Source: Sphingomonas sp.
Lineage (GTDB): Bacteria; Pseudomonadota; Alphaproteobacteria; Sphingomonadales; Sphingomonadaceae
Direction of reading: 5' to 3'
Assembly (NCBI GenBank): GCA_013812805.1
Contig: JACCSV010000010.1
Location: 1-7,582 of the forward strand
Length of the DNA: 7,582 nucleotides
The notes beneath the pieces were generated by a model. That model made no database searches and had not been told where the DNA came from. It saw nothing but the letters and a program-made list of their open reading frames with translations. Position 1 is the stretch's first letter. Each line of letters opens with the position of its first letter. The translations under genes were made by a program, and so were the position numbers. Below, in pieces: positions 1 to 6,907 of the stretch.

Positions 1-3000
1 TCATGCCCCCTGCGGCCTTGGAGATAAGTGCGGAGATCGTTTCGAAGGGAGCGCCGGACTATATCCTCGCCGTACAATGTCTTCATCACCATCCGCGACG
101 AATATTCGGCTAGGGTCTCGGTCAACACCTCGTTGCCTTCCATTTTCGCCGGCACAAGCTGGTGGCCCCAATATTGGTGCCCCATCTCGTGCGTCGCTAC
201 CTCGGCGACATGATCGATCGTCTCGGGATCGCTGTAATCGACGACAAATCCCAGCGTCTCCGAAAATGGCATGCTACCGGCGAAAGCCTGGGCGAAATAA
301 GCATAGCCGGGGAATTCGATGATCCGCGCCTCGCTGAAGGGGTAAGGACGGAAAGCCGCTTCGTAGCGGTCGATCGAAGCCTGGAGCGCGTTAAGTATTC
401 GATCGACGTTCCAGGCGTGGCCTGGATGATAATAGACGGCGAGGTCGATACCGCGGTGCTGACGGTGCTTCTCGGCATAGCGCGCCGAATGCACCGATAC
501 GTTGGAACGGATCGGCGCGTCGGACACGAAGCGTGCGATGCGGCGGCCGTCACGGACCAAATCGGAGACCTTCCTGCCGGTCGCGACCGGCGTCTGGTCT
601 GCCAATGTCGACACTGTGATGTCGGTCATCATCCATGACGTGCCTTGGTTGGCCGTATTGACCGCGGACAGGTCTTCGAGCTTCGGCAGCCCGACCGCGG
701 GCGGTAGCCGGTATTTCCGCCGGTCGGCGGGGCTCTCCAGCAATCCGCTACGATTCATGCCGATGACGGGCAGGAGTTCGTTCGTGCTGAGGAAGGTGCC
801 ATTCTCGACCAGCCTCGTGTTCGGCGCTCCGTTGGCAAAGCCGCGGTACCAGCGCCGCGTCCCGAACGCCATGACACGGTCTTCGCCCGGCCGCATTGGC
901 TCGTCGAGGCGGAAGATGCGATAACCGTCCTTCGCATTCTCGTAGATCAATCGCGCGGCAGGCACGGCCACGCTGGTGAGTTCAAGTTGCCGGCCGCCAA
1001 ATCGGGCGTCATGGTCGCCAAGCCGGACGTGAATGTCGGTGATCGGCCGATCGGTGAGGTTCGTGAGCCGATAGCGACCATTGGTCACGGCACGCCGGTC
1101 GTCCGGGTAAAGCGCAACGTTTAGCTTGGCGTCGGAGATGGTCGGATGCGGCAGGCGTTCGTATTTCAGATACTTCTTCTCATATTCGGCGAAGAAAGCG
1201 TTCCGCTCGTCTACCGTTTCGTAACGGTTGAGAATGTTGGTGTTGTAATAAGCGTAGGCGCCGGTTGCCGTGAATGTTAGCAGGGCTGCTCCGCCTATCA
1301 TCCCCGGCGCGCCGGCGAGGCGCCTAGTCGCGAGCTTCAGTCTGGGTTTCAGCCTTATTTCGGTGCCGCGCCGCCACAGCAAGTGGGCGGCCACCAGCAG
1401 CAGCAGTGCGAGAGCTCCCCAATAAAGGCGGAACACCCACGGACCCTTCCAGAAAGAGTCCAGGCCGTTCATGTCGCTGAGCGGCACGGCAGGCGTGCCG
1501 CCATAATCCAGGAGATTGTGATCGGGCGCCCAGGGGACCTGCAGTGGCGTGAACTGCAGCAGGACGTAGATCATCATAACACCCCAGCCCACGAACTTGT
1601 GCGGGCTGACCGAGTGGACGAAGATGGCAAGCGCGGTGACGAGCAGGATGTCGTAGGTCATCGGCAGCACGTACCAGAGCAGATATTGGTCCAGGTCCAG
1701 GCGCGTGAACCCGAGGCTGAGCTGAATGCCGACGGCCGCCGCGACGCCGATCAGGAAAACGCAGAGCAGGACGAGGACCACCGCCGTCGTCTTGGGAACG
1801 ACATAGGCCCAGTTCGGAAACGGGGCCGTGTCGATGATCTCGTGCATCCTGCGGTCCCGTTCCCGCCAGACGAGCTCGCCCGCGTACAGAATGACGATGA
1901 TCATCGGAACGACCGCAAACACCTCCATAAGCTCGTCGATCATGGAGACCGTGGTCGCGTAGGACGGCCTGCCGTCGGGATCGCGGTCGGTGATCAAGAC
2001 GAAGAAGGTCACGAACATGACGAACATCAGCAGAAGGATAAAGGCGGGGCTCTTGAAGACGTGCTTCATTTCGAACTTCGTGCGCAGCCAGAACAGCGGC
2101 CAGACGGCGGTCCTGCCGTGCTCCGCGGAAGGCAAGGCCAAGGACGACGTCCTTGCGGCAGTTGCTTCGGAAGAAACCAGTTGCTCGAGCCTCTGCTTCT
2201 TCTGCTTGCGCTTCGACATGCCCTTGTCGGCGAAGTTGTAGCGAAAATAGGCGACGGCCAGGAACAGGACCGACAGGCCGATCCAGAGCAGGCGGTTGTA
2301 GAGCAACGTCCCGCTGAAATCGGGGAGAATTGAATTGAGTTCGGGGACGGTCCAGTAACGCGTTGCGTCGGAAATGGCGCGCATTCCGAAAGGCTCTGAA
2401 ACGTTGACGGCCGCCACAAGATCCGGCGTGCCTGAAAGGCCAGTGGTCAACGTAAGGTAAAGCATCAGAAAGACGATGACCCCCAAATTCGTCCCCATCA
2501 TCGATCGAGTGACGGTCGCGACGGTGAAGAAGATAGCGGCTGTGATCAGGATGTTCGGAAGCCCCAGGAGGAAATAGCCGTAAACATGGTCGATCAGCCG
2601 GTTCGGCCCCATGGTCGACGGGTCGACGCTCGGCATCAGCGATCCGAGCCAGAGGCCCAGCGGAAGCAGCAGGAAGCATAAGGCGGTGAGGGAAAAAGCG
2701 CCGAGGAAGCGGCCGGCAAGGTAATCGAACTTCCGGATTTTCGTCGAGCGGAGGATAGGGCCGAAGCCGGTCTCATCGTCACGAAGAACGATGTTGGAGA
2801 CGAAGGCAGCCGTCAAAAACATGTAGAAGACCGAGAAGACGCCGTATCTGTTGAGAATCTCGGATGTGGAATTCATCAAGAGATAAGTATCTTCCTGGAG
2901 AAGGGTCTCGAACGCCAAGCCGCTCATGGCGACGAACGGCACAAGGAAGGTTAGCGCCGCAGCGATCCGCAATAGGGGATTCTTGAGCTGGTAGCGGAAC

Positions 3001-3026
3001 TCGAAGGCGGCGATCTCGACGAGCAT
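1..3026 (-). CDS. ABC-2 type permease fused to M1-family zinc aminopeptidase (3' end outside window)
   Basis: The frame opens with ATG at 3026-3024 and stays open for 1008 codons to the window edge, so the C-terminus and stop are missing. The start is supported by GGAG at 3038-3035, eight bases upstream. Residues about 1-265 form a first permease half with hydrophobic stretches near 19-35, 62-80, 107-130, 150-172, 178-196 and 245-261. A basic linker (about 268-285) follows. A second half (about 310-550) has stretches near 326-345, 368-384, 411-436, 450-470, 476-492 and 531-550 and contains GELVWRERDRRMHEIID (383-399), a motif I recall from this family. A further membrane helix (about 574-592) leads into an extracytoplasmic domain resembling M1 aminopeptidases. 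Its zinc site is HEMGH at 946-950 plus probable ligand Glu970 in TETLAEY. The usual GxMEN exopeptidase motif is replaced by GSMPFSE (917-923). Known fusions of this kind are near 1200 residues, so roughly 180 may be missing. It should partner with the upstream ATPase. The transported substrate is unknown; peptides are an inference. Confidence 0.9.
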   Translation of the reverse strand, partial: MLVEIAAFEFRYQLKNPLLRIAAALTFLVPFVAMSGLAFETLLQEDTYLLMNSTSEILNRYGVFSVFYMFLTAAFVSNIVLRDDETGFGPILRSTKIRKFDYLAGRFLGAFSLTALCFLLLPLGLWLGSLMPSVDPSTMGPNRLIDHVYGYFLLGLPNILITAAIFFTVATVTRSMMGTNLGVIVFLMLYLTLTTGLSGTPDLVAAVNVSEPFGMRAISDATRYWTVPELNSILPDFSGTLLYNRLLWIGLSVLFLAVAYFRYNFADKGMSKRKQKKQRLEQLVSSEATAARTSSLALPSAEHGRTAVWPLFWLRTKFEMKHVFKSPAFILLLMFVMFVTFFVLITDRDPDGRPSYATTVSMIDELMEVFAVVPMIIVILYAGELVWRERDRRMHEIIDTAPFPNWAYVVPKTTAVVLVLLCVFLIGVAAAVGIQLSLGFTRLDLDQYLLWYVLPMTYDILLVTALAIFVHSVSPHKFVGWGVMMIYVLLQFTPLQVPWAPDHNLLDYGGTPAVPLSDMNGLDSFWKGPWVFRLYWGALALLLLVAAHLLWRRGTEIRLKPRLKLATRRLAGAPGMIGGAALLTFTATGAYAYYNTNILNRYETVDERNAFFAEYEKKYLKYERLPHPTISDAKLNVALYPDDRRAVTNGRYRLTNLTDRPITDIHVRLGDHDARFGGRQLELTSVAVPAARLIYENAKDGYRIFRLDEPMRPGEDRVMAFGTRRWYRGFANGAPNTRLVENGTFLSTNELLPVIGMNRSGLLESPADRRKYRLPPAVGLPKLEDLSAVNTANQGTSWMMTDITVSTLADQTPVATGRKVSDLVRDGRRIARFVSDAPIRSNVSVHSARYAEKHRQHRGIDLAVYYHPGHAWNVDRILNALQASIDRYEAAFRPYPFSEARIIEFPGYAYFAQAFAGSMPFSETLGFVVDYSDPETIDHVAEVATHEMGHQYWGHQLVPAKMEGNEVLTETLAEYSSRMVMKTLYGEDIVRRSLRNDLRTYLQGRRGH

Positions 3027-3038
3027 GATCGTGTCTCC

Positions 3039-3917
3039 TCAGGCCGCGCGGCGAGATTGGGCGAGGGTTGTGAAGTAGACGTCCTCGAGGCCGCCTTCGA
3101 CCGAGACGAAGCTGTTGCCGGGGTCGGCATCGGCGAGGATGTGGACGATCGTGCGCCCGGCGAAGAGGCGGGTCGAGATGAGCTCGTATTTCTCGCGATA
3201 GGCCTCTAGATCCGAGCGGTCGATCGCCTTCATCCAGACCCTCCCGAGTGTGGTGCGGATGAGCTCGGTCGGCGCCCCTTCGAGCTGAATGCGGCCGTCG
3301 GCGAGCACGGCCATGCGGGGGCACAAGTCGGAGACATCCTCGACGATGTGCGTCGAGAGGATCACCACCACATTCTCGCCGATCTCAGCAAGGAGGTTCA
3401 GGAAGCGGTTGCGCTCCTCGGGGTCAAGGCCGGCAGTAGGTTCATCGGCGATGATGAGCTCAGGATTGCCAATCAGCGCCTGGGCGATTCCGAAGCGCTG
3501 GCGCATGCCGCCTGAAAAGCCGGCCAGCGCCTTCTTTCTGACCGGCCACAGGTTGGTCTGGGCGAGCAGGGTCTCGACGGTCGCCTTGCGGGCGGCGGCC
3601 GACGATATGCCCTTCAGCACTGCCAGATGGTCGAGCATTTCGTAGGCCGATACTCGCGGATACACGCCGAAATCCTGGGGAAGATAGCCCAGCGCCTGCC
3701 GCAGCTTCTCGGGCTCCGAAACGACGTCAATGTCACCGAAGCGGATTGTGCCTTCGGTCGGCGTCTGGAGCGTCGCCACCGTCCGCATCAGCGTCGACTT
3801 GCCCGCGCCATTCGGCCCGAGCAACCCGTACATGCCCCGCGGAATCGACAAGGTCACATGATCAAGCGCCTGCGTCCCGTTCCCATAAACATGGCTGACT
3901 TCACTAAGCTCAAGCAT
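3039..3917 (-). CDS. ABC transporter ATP-binding protein (ABC-2 exporter type)
   Basis: A complete 292-residue nucleotide-binding subunit that should power the permease-peptidase encoded immediately downstream. All ABC ATPase motifs are intact: Walker A GPNGAGKST (34-42), Q-loop Gln81 in GYLPQDFGVYP, signature FSGGM (134-138), Walker B LIIADEP (154-160) with catalytic Glu159, D-loop GLDP (163-166) and switch His190. The C-terminal part (about 210-292) is the short accessory region common in ABC-2 and multidrug or antibiotic-exporter ATPases, ending near GGLEDVYFTTLA. The start at 3917 is backed by GGAGAG at 3929-3924, six bases upstream. Its TGA (3041-3039) lies 12 bases before the permease ATG, with that gene's ribosome binding site directly after the stop, so the two are cotranscribed and probably translationally coupled. 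Family assignment is secure; the substrate is not known. Confidence 0.96.
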   Translation of the reverse strand: MLELSEVSHVYGNGTQALDHVTLSIPRGMYGLLGPNGAGKSTLMRTVATLQTPTEGTIRFGDIDVVSEPEKLRQALGYLPQDFGVYPRVSAYEMLDHLAVLKGISSAAARKATVETLLAQTNLWPVRKKALAGFSGGMRQRFGIAQALIGNPELIIADEPTAGLDPEERNRFLNLLAEIGENVVVILSTHIVEDVSDLCPRMAVLADGRIQLEGAPTELIRTTLGRVWMKAIDRSDLEAYREKYELISTRLFAGRTIVHILADADPGNSFVSVEGGLEDVYFTTLAQSRRAA

Positions 3918-4036
3918 TCTTCGCTCTCCAAATCAGCGGATGGCGTGCATCAGGTTTCGCGGTGCCGACGGATTGCGAGAGCCAGATTGGCTTCGAGGCC
4001 GTAGGATTGATCGCAAGGTGCAAAATATCACCCGTG
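3918..4036 (-). other. Gap between the S9 peptidase and ABC ATPase genes
   Basis: These 119 non-coding bases separate the S9 peptidase stop from the ATPase start. They contain the ATPase ribosome binding site (3924-3929) and a small 5-bp inverted repeat, AGCCA-GAT-TGGCT (3980-3992). That stem is too short, and lacks a following T-run on either strand, to be called a terminator. I could not recognise a convincing -35/-10 pair. Readthrough from the peptidase gene is therefore the simplest reading, but an internal promoter cannot be excluded. Confidence 0.5.
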
Positions 4037-6040
4037 CTACAGGCCGGGAACGAATTGCGCGCCGTGCGGTACCTTGACGGTGGAGGCCTTCAGCGTATCG
4101 CCAATGGGTTCGGCGCGGCCGCCGAGACATTTGGCGAAGAAATTTTCGGTGATGGCGTTGAAGGCGATCCTATTGACCGGCCGGACCAGATTGTGGCCTT
4201 CGTCGGGGAAGAGGACATAGGTGACCGATGCGCCGTTTTTCGTCGCCGCGTCCACAATCTGCTTCGATTGGATGGGGGGAACGCGGGGATCGTTGGCGCC
4301 CTGGCCGACGATCAACGGATGCTTGATCTGGTGGGCCTTGAACAAAGGTGAACTCTCTCGCAGCGCTTCTAGCCCCTCGGGCGTCGAGGGGTCGCCGATC
4401 GCTTTCTGAATCTGCAACCGTTGCACTTGCCAGTCCGGCGGGAGCGTCTCCACCAGCGTCTTGAGGTCGTTCTGGCCGGACATGGAGACGCCGCAGGCGA
4501 AAACGTCGGGCGTGAACGCGAGACCGGCGAGGGTCGCATAGCCGCCATAGGATACGCCCGTGATGCCCACTTTGTCGCGGGTCGTGACGCCGCGCGATAC
4601 CGCCCATTGGACGGCGTCGAGCAGATCGTCGTTCATCTTCTTGCCCCACTGGAGAAAGCTGGCGGCGATGAACTTCTTGCCGAAGCCGGTGGAGCCGCGG
4701 AAGTTCGTCGACAGGACCGCATAGCCCCGGTTCGCGAACCACTGATGCTGGGAGTTGTAGCCGTAATTGTCGCGGCCGTGGGGTCCGCCATGGACCACCA
4801 TGATCAGCGGGACCGGCTTTTCCGGGCGCCCGTCGCCATCGGCATCGCTGCCCGGCGGAAGGCTGAGATAGGAGACCAAAGTCAGGCCGTCTCGCGATTT
4901 GATCTCGACCGGGTGCATTGGCACGAGCGGCGCGCCCTCGAGCTCCGGCCGAACGGCGTAAAGCTTGGTCAGCGCCTTTTTCTTGCGGTCGTAGAGATAG
5001 GCGGCGGAGGATGAGGTCACCGGGTCTAAATTGATCATCCATTTGTCGTCCGCGTCGGGGCGCGACATGACGTTGACGTCGCCCTTCAGCCTGCTCCTGA
5101 GGAAGTCGAAGTCCTCTTTCAGGCGCCGGTCGAGGGGCACCCACTCGGTTTTCAGGTAATTGACGGCGTAGGCTTCGACCTTCCCGGTGGTCGGATTGGT
5201 GAGGGTACTGCTGATGTCCACCTTGGCATCCTGGGCAATTACCGTCTTCCTGCCGCTCGCAAGGTCCTGCGCGATCAACGCGGCCGTGTCACGGCCGCGG
5301 GAATCGACCCAGTAAAGGGTCCTGCCGTCGGCGGTGAATCCGGCCGGGCTGGCGTTGCCCTCATCGGGATTCGTCACCTGCTCGAAGGGCGTGACCTCGA
5401 CCTGGCCGCCCGACACCCGGTAATAGTCGGTGCCTCCACCGTTCCGCGGCTTCGAGACGATGCGGAGGTTGAGCTGTCTGTCCTCCAGGAAGTTCGTATA
5501 GCCGCCCATGTTCATCAGGACCGGAGTCAGCTTCCCGCTCCGGAGGTGGAGGCTGTGGACGTCGTGCCAGCGCCGGTCCCGGTCGTTGAGGCTGATGAGG
5601 ATACGGTCTTTCACGGCGGTCGAGATGCCGACGATCTTCACCGTGCCCTTAACGGACGGCGTAAGCGCGCGCTTCTCGCCCGAGTCGATGTCGACCCCGT
5701 AGAGCGTGTTGTTCTCGTCGCCGTCCTTGTCGGCGGTGAACAGGATCTGCCTGCTGTCCGGGGACCAGAAATAGGTGGTGACCGGCCGCGGCCGCTGGTT
5801 GGTGAGCGCTCGCGTCGCCTTGGGGTTGGAGGCGGGGGCGAGCCAGAGGTTTAGGACTCCGTTGTGCGGCGCCCGCCAAGACAGCCATTGCCCGTCAGGC
5901 GAAAGCCGGCCGTTGGTCGCGGTGGGATTACCGAAAAACACCTCGCGCGAGATCAACGGCGCCGTCTGCTGCGCCGGTGCCGGCGCGGCAATGCCGGGGA
6001 GGATGACCGCCGCAGTGAGTAGTAGGTTGAACTTGGTCAT
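4037..6040 (-). CDS. Secreted S9-family (prolyl oligopeptidase-like) serine peptidase
   Basis: A 667-residue enzyme predicted to hydrolyse short peptides outside the cytoplasm. A signal peptide is evident: MTKF, then a hydrophobic core, with likely cleavage after APA (residue 23). Residues about 45-370 form the beta-propeller, with propeller/WD40-like repeats such as GRLSPDGQWLSW and FWSPDSRQILFT. The alpha/beta hydrolase domain follows, with HGGP at 417-420 (oxyanion region), nucleophile Ser497 in GVSYGG, Asp584 in GANDPRVP and His616 in DEGHNL, so the catalytic triad is complete. An acidic loop, DADGDGRPE (399-407), resembles a calcium-binding loop. I chose ATG at 6040 because GGGAG lies six bases upstream and the signal peptide begins there. 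An in-frame GTG at 6100 would add 20 residues without a ribosome binding site. Length and layout fit dipeptidyl or acylaminoacyl peptidases of S9. Lasso-peptide isopeptidases share this fold, but no lasso precursor or maturation gene is visible. Substrate specificity is not determinable here. Confidence 0.93.
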   Translation of the reverse strand: MTKFNLLLTAAVILPGIAAPAPAQQTAPLISREVFFGNPTATNGRLSPDGQWLSWRAPHNGVLNLWLAPASNPKATRALTNQRPRPVTTYFWSPDSRQILFTADKDGDENNTLYGVDIDSGEKRALTPSVKGTVKIVGISTAVKDRILISLNDRDRRWHDVHSLHLRSGKLTPVLMNMGGYTNFLEDRQLNLRIVSKPRNGGGTDYYRVSGGQVEVTPFEQVTNPDEGNASPAGFTADGRTLYWVDSRGRDTAALIAQDLASGRKTVIAQDAKVDISSTLTNPTTGKVEAYAVNYLKTEWVPLDRRLKEDFDFLRSRLKGDVNVMSRPDADDKWMINLDPVTSSSAAYLYDRKKKALTKLYAVRPELEGAPLVPMHPVEIKSRDGLTLVSYLSLPPGSDADGDGRPEKPVPLIMVVHGGPHGRDNYGYNSQHQWFANRGYAVLSTNFRGSTGFGKKFIAASFLQWGKKMNDDLLDAVQWAVSRGVTTRDKVGITGVSYGGYATLAGLAFTPDVFACGVSMSGQNDLKTLVETLPPDWQVQRLQIQKAIGDPSTPEGLEALRESSPLFKAHQIKHPLIVGQGANDPRVPPIQSKQIVDAATKNGASVTYVLFPDEGHNLVRPVNRIAFNAITENFFAKCLGGRAEPIGDTLKASTVKVPHGAQFVPGL

Positions 6041-6044
6041 TTTT

Positions 6045-6051
6045 CTCTCCC
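6045..6051 (-). promoter_or_regulatory. Ribosome binding site deciding the S9 peptidase start
   Basis: On the minus strand GGGAGAG is followed by AAAA and then the ATG at 6040-6038. The GGGAG core is six bases from the start. This, with the signal peptide beginning at that methionine, favours this start over the upstream in-frame GTG at 6100-6098, which has no purine-rich site before it. Confidence 0.75.
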
Positions 6052-6118
6052 GGGGCGCGCGACTCGCCGTAGGAACTGGCGGTGAGGGAGGGAGGTGCAC
6101 GAGCCATGTTGCCGCGGA

Positions 6119-6154
6119 ATTTCAGACTGTTTCGCTTTGTTGCGATTCTGAAAT
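6119..6154. repeat. Inverted repeat with nested dyad (candidate operator)
   Basis: ATTTCAGA at 6119-6126 and TCTGAAAT at 6147-6154 are perfect 8-bp inverted copies separated by 20 bases. Inside them TCGC (6132-6135) and GCGA (6142-6145) form a second 4-bp dyad with a 6-base loop. The arms are 28 bases apart centre to centre, close to three helical turns, so a protein could bind both on one DNA face. It lies just upstream of the response regulator and overlaps the only -10-like sequence seen. A chance palindrome or an RNA hairpin in a leader are alternatives. Confidence 0.55.
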
Positions 6155-6187
6155 ACTGGGGAAACGGGAGGCGCTGAGAAGGCAGGC

Positions 6188-6907
6188 ATGCACAAGCCAG
6201 GCACGGAGCCGGGGGATCTCATCCTGCTGGTCGACGACGATCCCGAAATCCGGCAACTGATCGGGTACTTCCTGGTGCAGCACGGCTTCCGCGTCGCCGT
6301 CGCGGCCAACGGCGCCGAGATGGACCGGGAGATAGCCGCGGAGCGGCCCGCGCTCGTCGTGCTCGACTTGATGCTGCCGGGGGAGGACGGCCTCGCCATC
6401 TGCCGCCGGCTCTCCGCCTCTGTCCGCCTTCCCGTGATTATGCTGAGCGCGCTCGGCGAGGAGACGGACCGGATCGTCGGCCTCGAGCTCGGCGCGGACG
6501 ATTACCTGCCCAAGCCGTGCAGCCCGCGAGAGCTTCTGGCGCGCGTACGCGCCGTCCTGCGGCGCCGGGAGGGCGCCGAGCCCGCCGGCGGCGGCTGCTA
6601 CCGGTTCGCCGGATGGTCCTTCGATCCGCGCCGCCGCGAGCTGCGCGCGCCCGGCGGTGTCGCCATGGCGCTGTCATCGGGCGAGTTCCGGCTGCTCACC
6701 GCCTTCGTCGAGCGCCCGCTGCGCGTCCTGACGCGCGATCAGCTCCTCGAAATCGCCCGCGGCCCGGACGCGGATGTCTACGACCGCGCGATCGATGTGC
6801 AGGTCAGCCGCCTTCGCAAGAAGCTCACCGGCGAGGACGGCGGGGACCTCATCGTCACCGTGCGCAGCGAAGGCTATATGTTCGCCGTCCGGCCGGTTCT
6901 CGGTTGA
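6188..6907 (+). CDS. OmpR/PhoB-family response regulator
   Basis: A 239-residue cytoplasmic transcription factor, the output half of a two-component system with the following kinase. The receiver domain (about 10-125) has acidic pocket Asp16/Asp17, phosphoacceptor Asp60 in VLDLMLPGEDG, Ser87 at the switch position and Lys109 in DDYLPKP. Position 111 is Cys where the family usually has Phe (KPF), a small departure. The winged-helix DNA-binding domain (about 140-237) shows LSSGEFRLL (162-170), the recognition-helix region DRAIDVQVSRLRKKL (199-213) and the wing VRSEGYMF (225-232). The start ATG at 6188 has AGAAGG at 6177-6182, five bases upstream. It is divergent from the peptidase/ABC operon, which it may regulate, and its stop overlaps the kinase start. 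Family assignment is secure; the regulon is not known. It is close in style to OmpR, but I would not assign a symbol. Confidence 0.95.
   Translation: MHKPGTEPGDLILLVDDDPEIRQLIGYFLVQHGFRVAVAANGAEMDREIAAERPALVVLDLMLPGEDGLAICRRLSASVRLPVIMLSALGEETDRIVGLELGADDYLPKPCSPRELLARVRAVLRRREGAEPAGGGCYRFAGWSFDPRRRELRAPGGVAMALSSGEFRLLTAFVERPLRVLTRDQLLEIARGPDADVYDRAIDVQVSRLRKKLTGEDGGDLIVTVRSEGYMFAVRPVLG

Larger units (their letters stand above)
6041..6187. promoter_or_regulatory. Divergent intergenic region between peptidase/ABC operon and two-component genes
   Basis: These 147 bases must hold the promoters for both divergent units. The middle part (about 6118-6157) is clearly more AT-rich than its flanks. 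For the plus-strand regulator gene, AATACT at 6152-6157 is a weak -10 candidate 30 bases from the ATG, but no good -35 lies 16-18 bases upstream. No convincing minus-strand promoter was found. Activator-dependent promoters with poor -35 elements would fit control by the adjacent regulator, but that is inference. A purine-rich run on the plus strand at 6081-6095 is not placed before any start codon I support. Confidence 0.5.

Noticed and set aside
1390..1405. CAG/CTG trinucleotide run
   Set aside because: It encodes consecutive leucines in a transmembrane helix of the permease and is too short to be a meaningful repeat.
1383..2333. Plus-strand open frame of 316 codons antisense to the permease
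   Set aside because: Its composition is Gln-, Asp- and Arg-rich, as expected for the complement of a hydrophobic gene. It has no ribosome binding site or recognisable domain.
1324..2679. Minus-strand open frame of 451 codons
   Set aside because: It is an out-of-frame shadow of the permease gene. The translation is Arg-, His- and Pro-rich without family motifs, while the true frame gives clear membrane helices and continues uninterrupted from 3026 to the zinc motif.
1..3026. Possible frameshift or pseudogene in the permease-peptidase, since no single intact gene ends inside the window
   Set aside because: The reading frame is continuous from the ATG at 3026 to the window edge, and the zinc-site codons are in phase with that start. 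It is cut by the window, not broken.
3980..3992. Possible terminator hairpin after the S9 peptidase gene
   Set aside because: The stem is only 5 bp with a 3-base loop and no T-run follows on either strand.
4170..5144. Minus-strand open frame of 324 codons inside the S9 peptidase
   Set aside because: It is a frame-shifted shadow of the peptidase, whose own frame carries the complete Ser-Asp-His triad across the same bases.
6041..6100. 20-residue N-terminal extension of the S9 peptidase from GTG at 6100
   Set aside because: There is no ribosome binding site before this GTG, and the extension would bury the signal peptide that begins at the ATG at 6040, which does have a good site.
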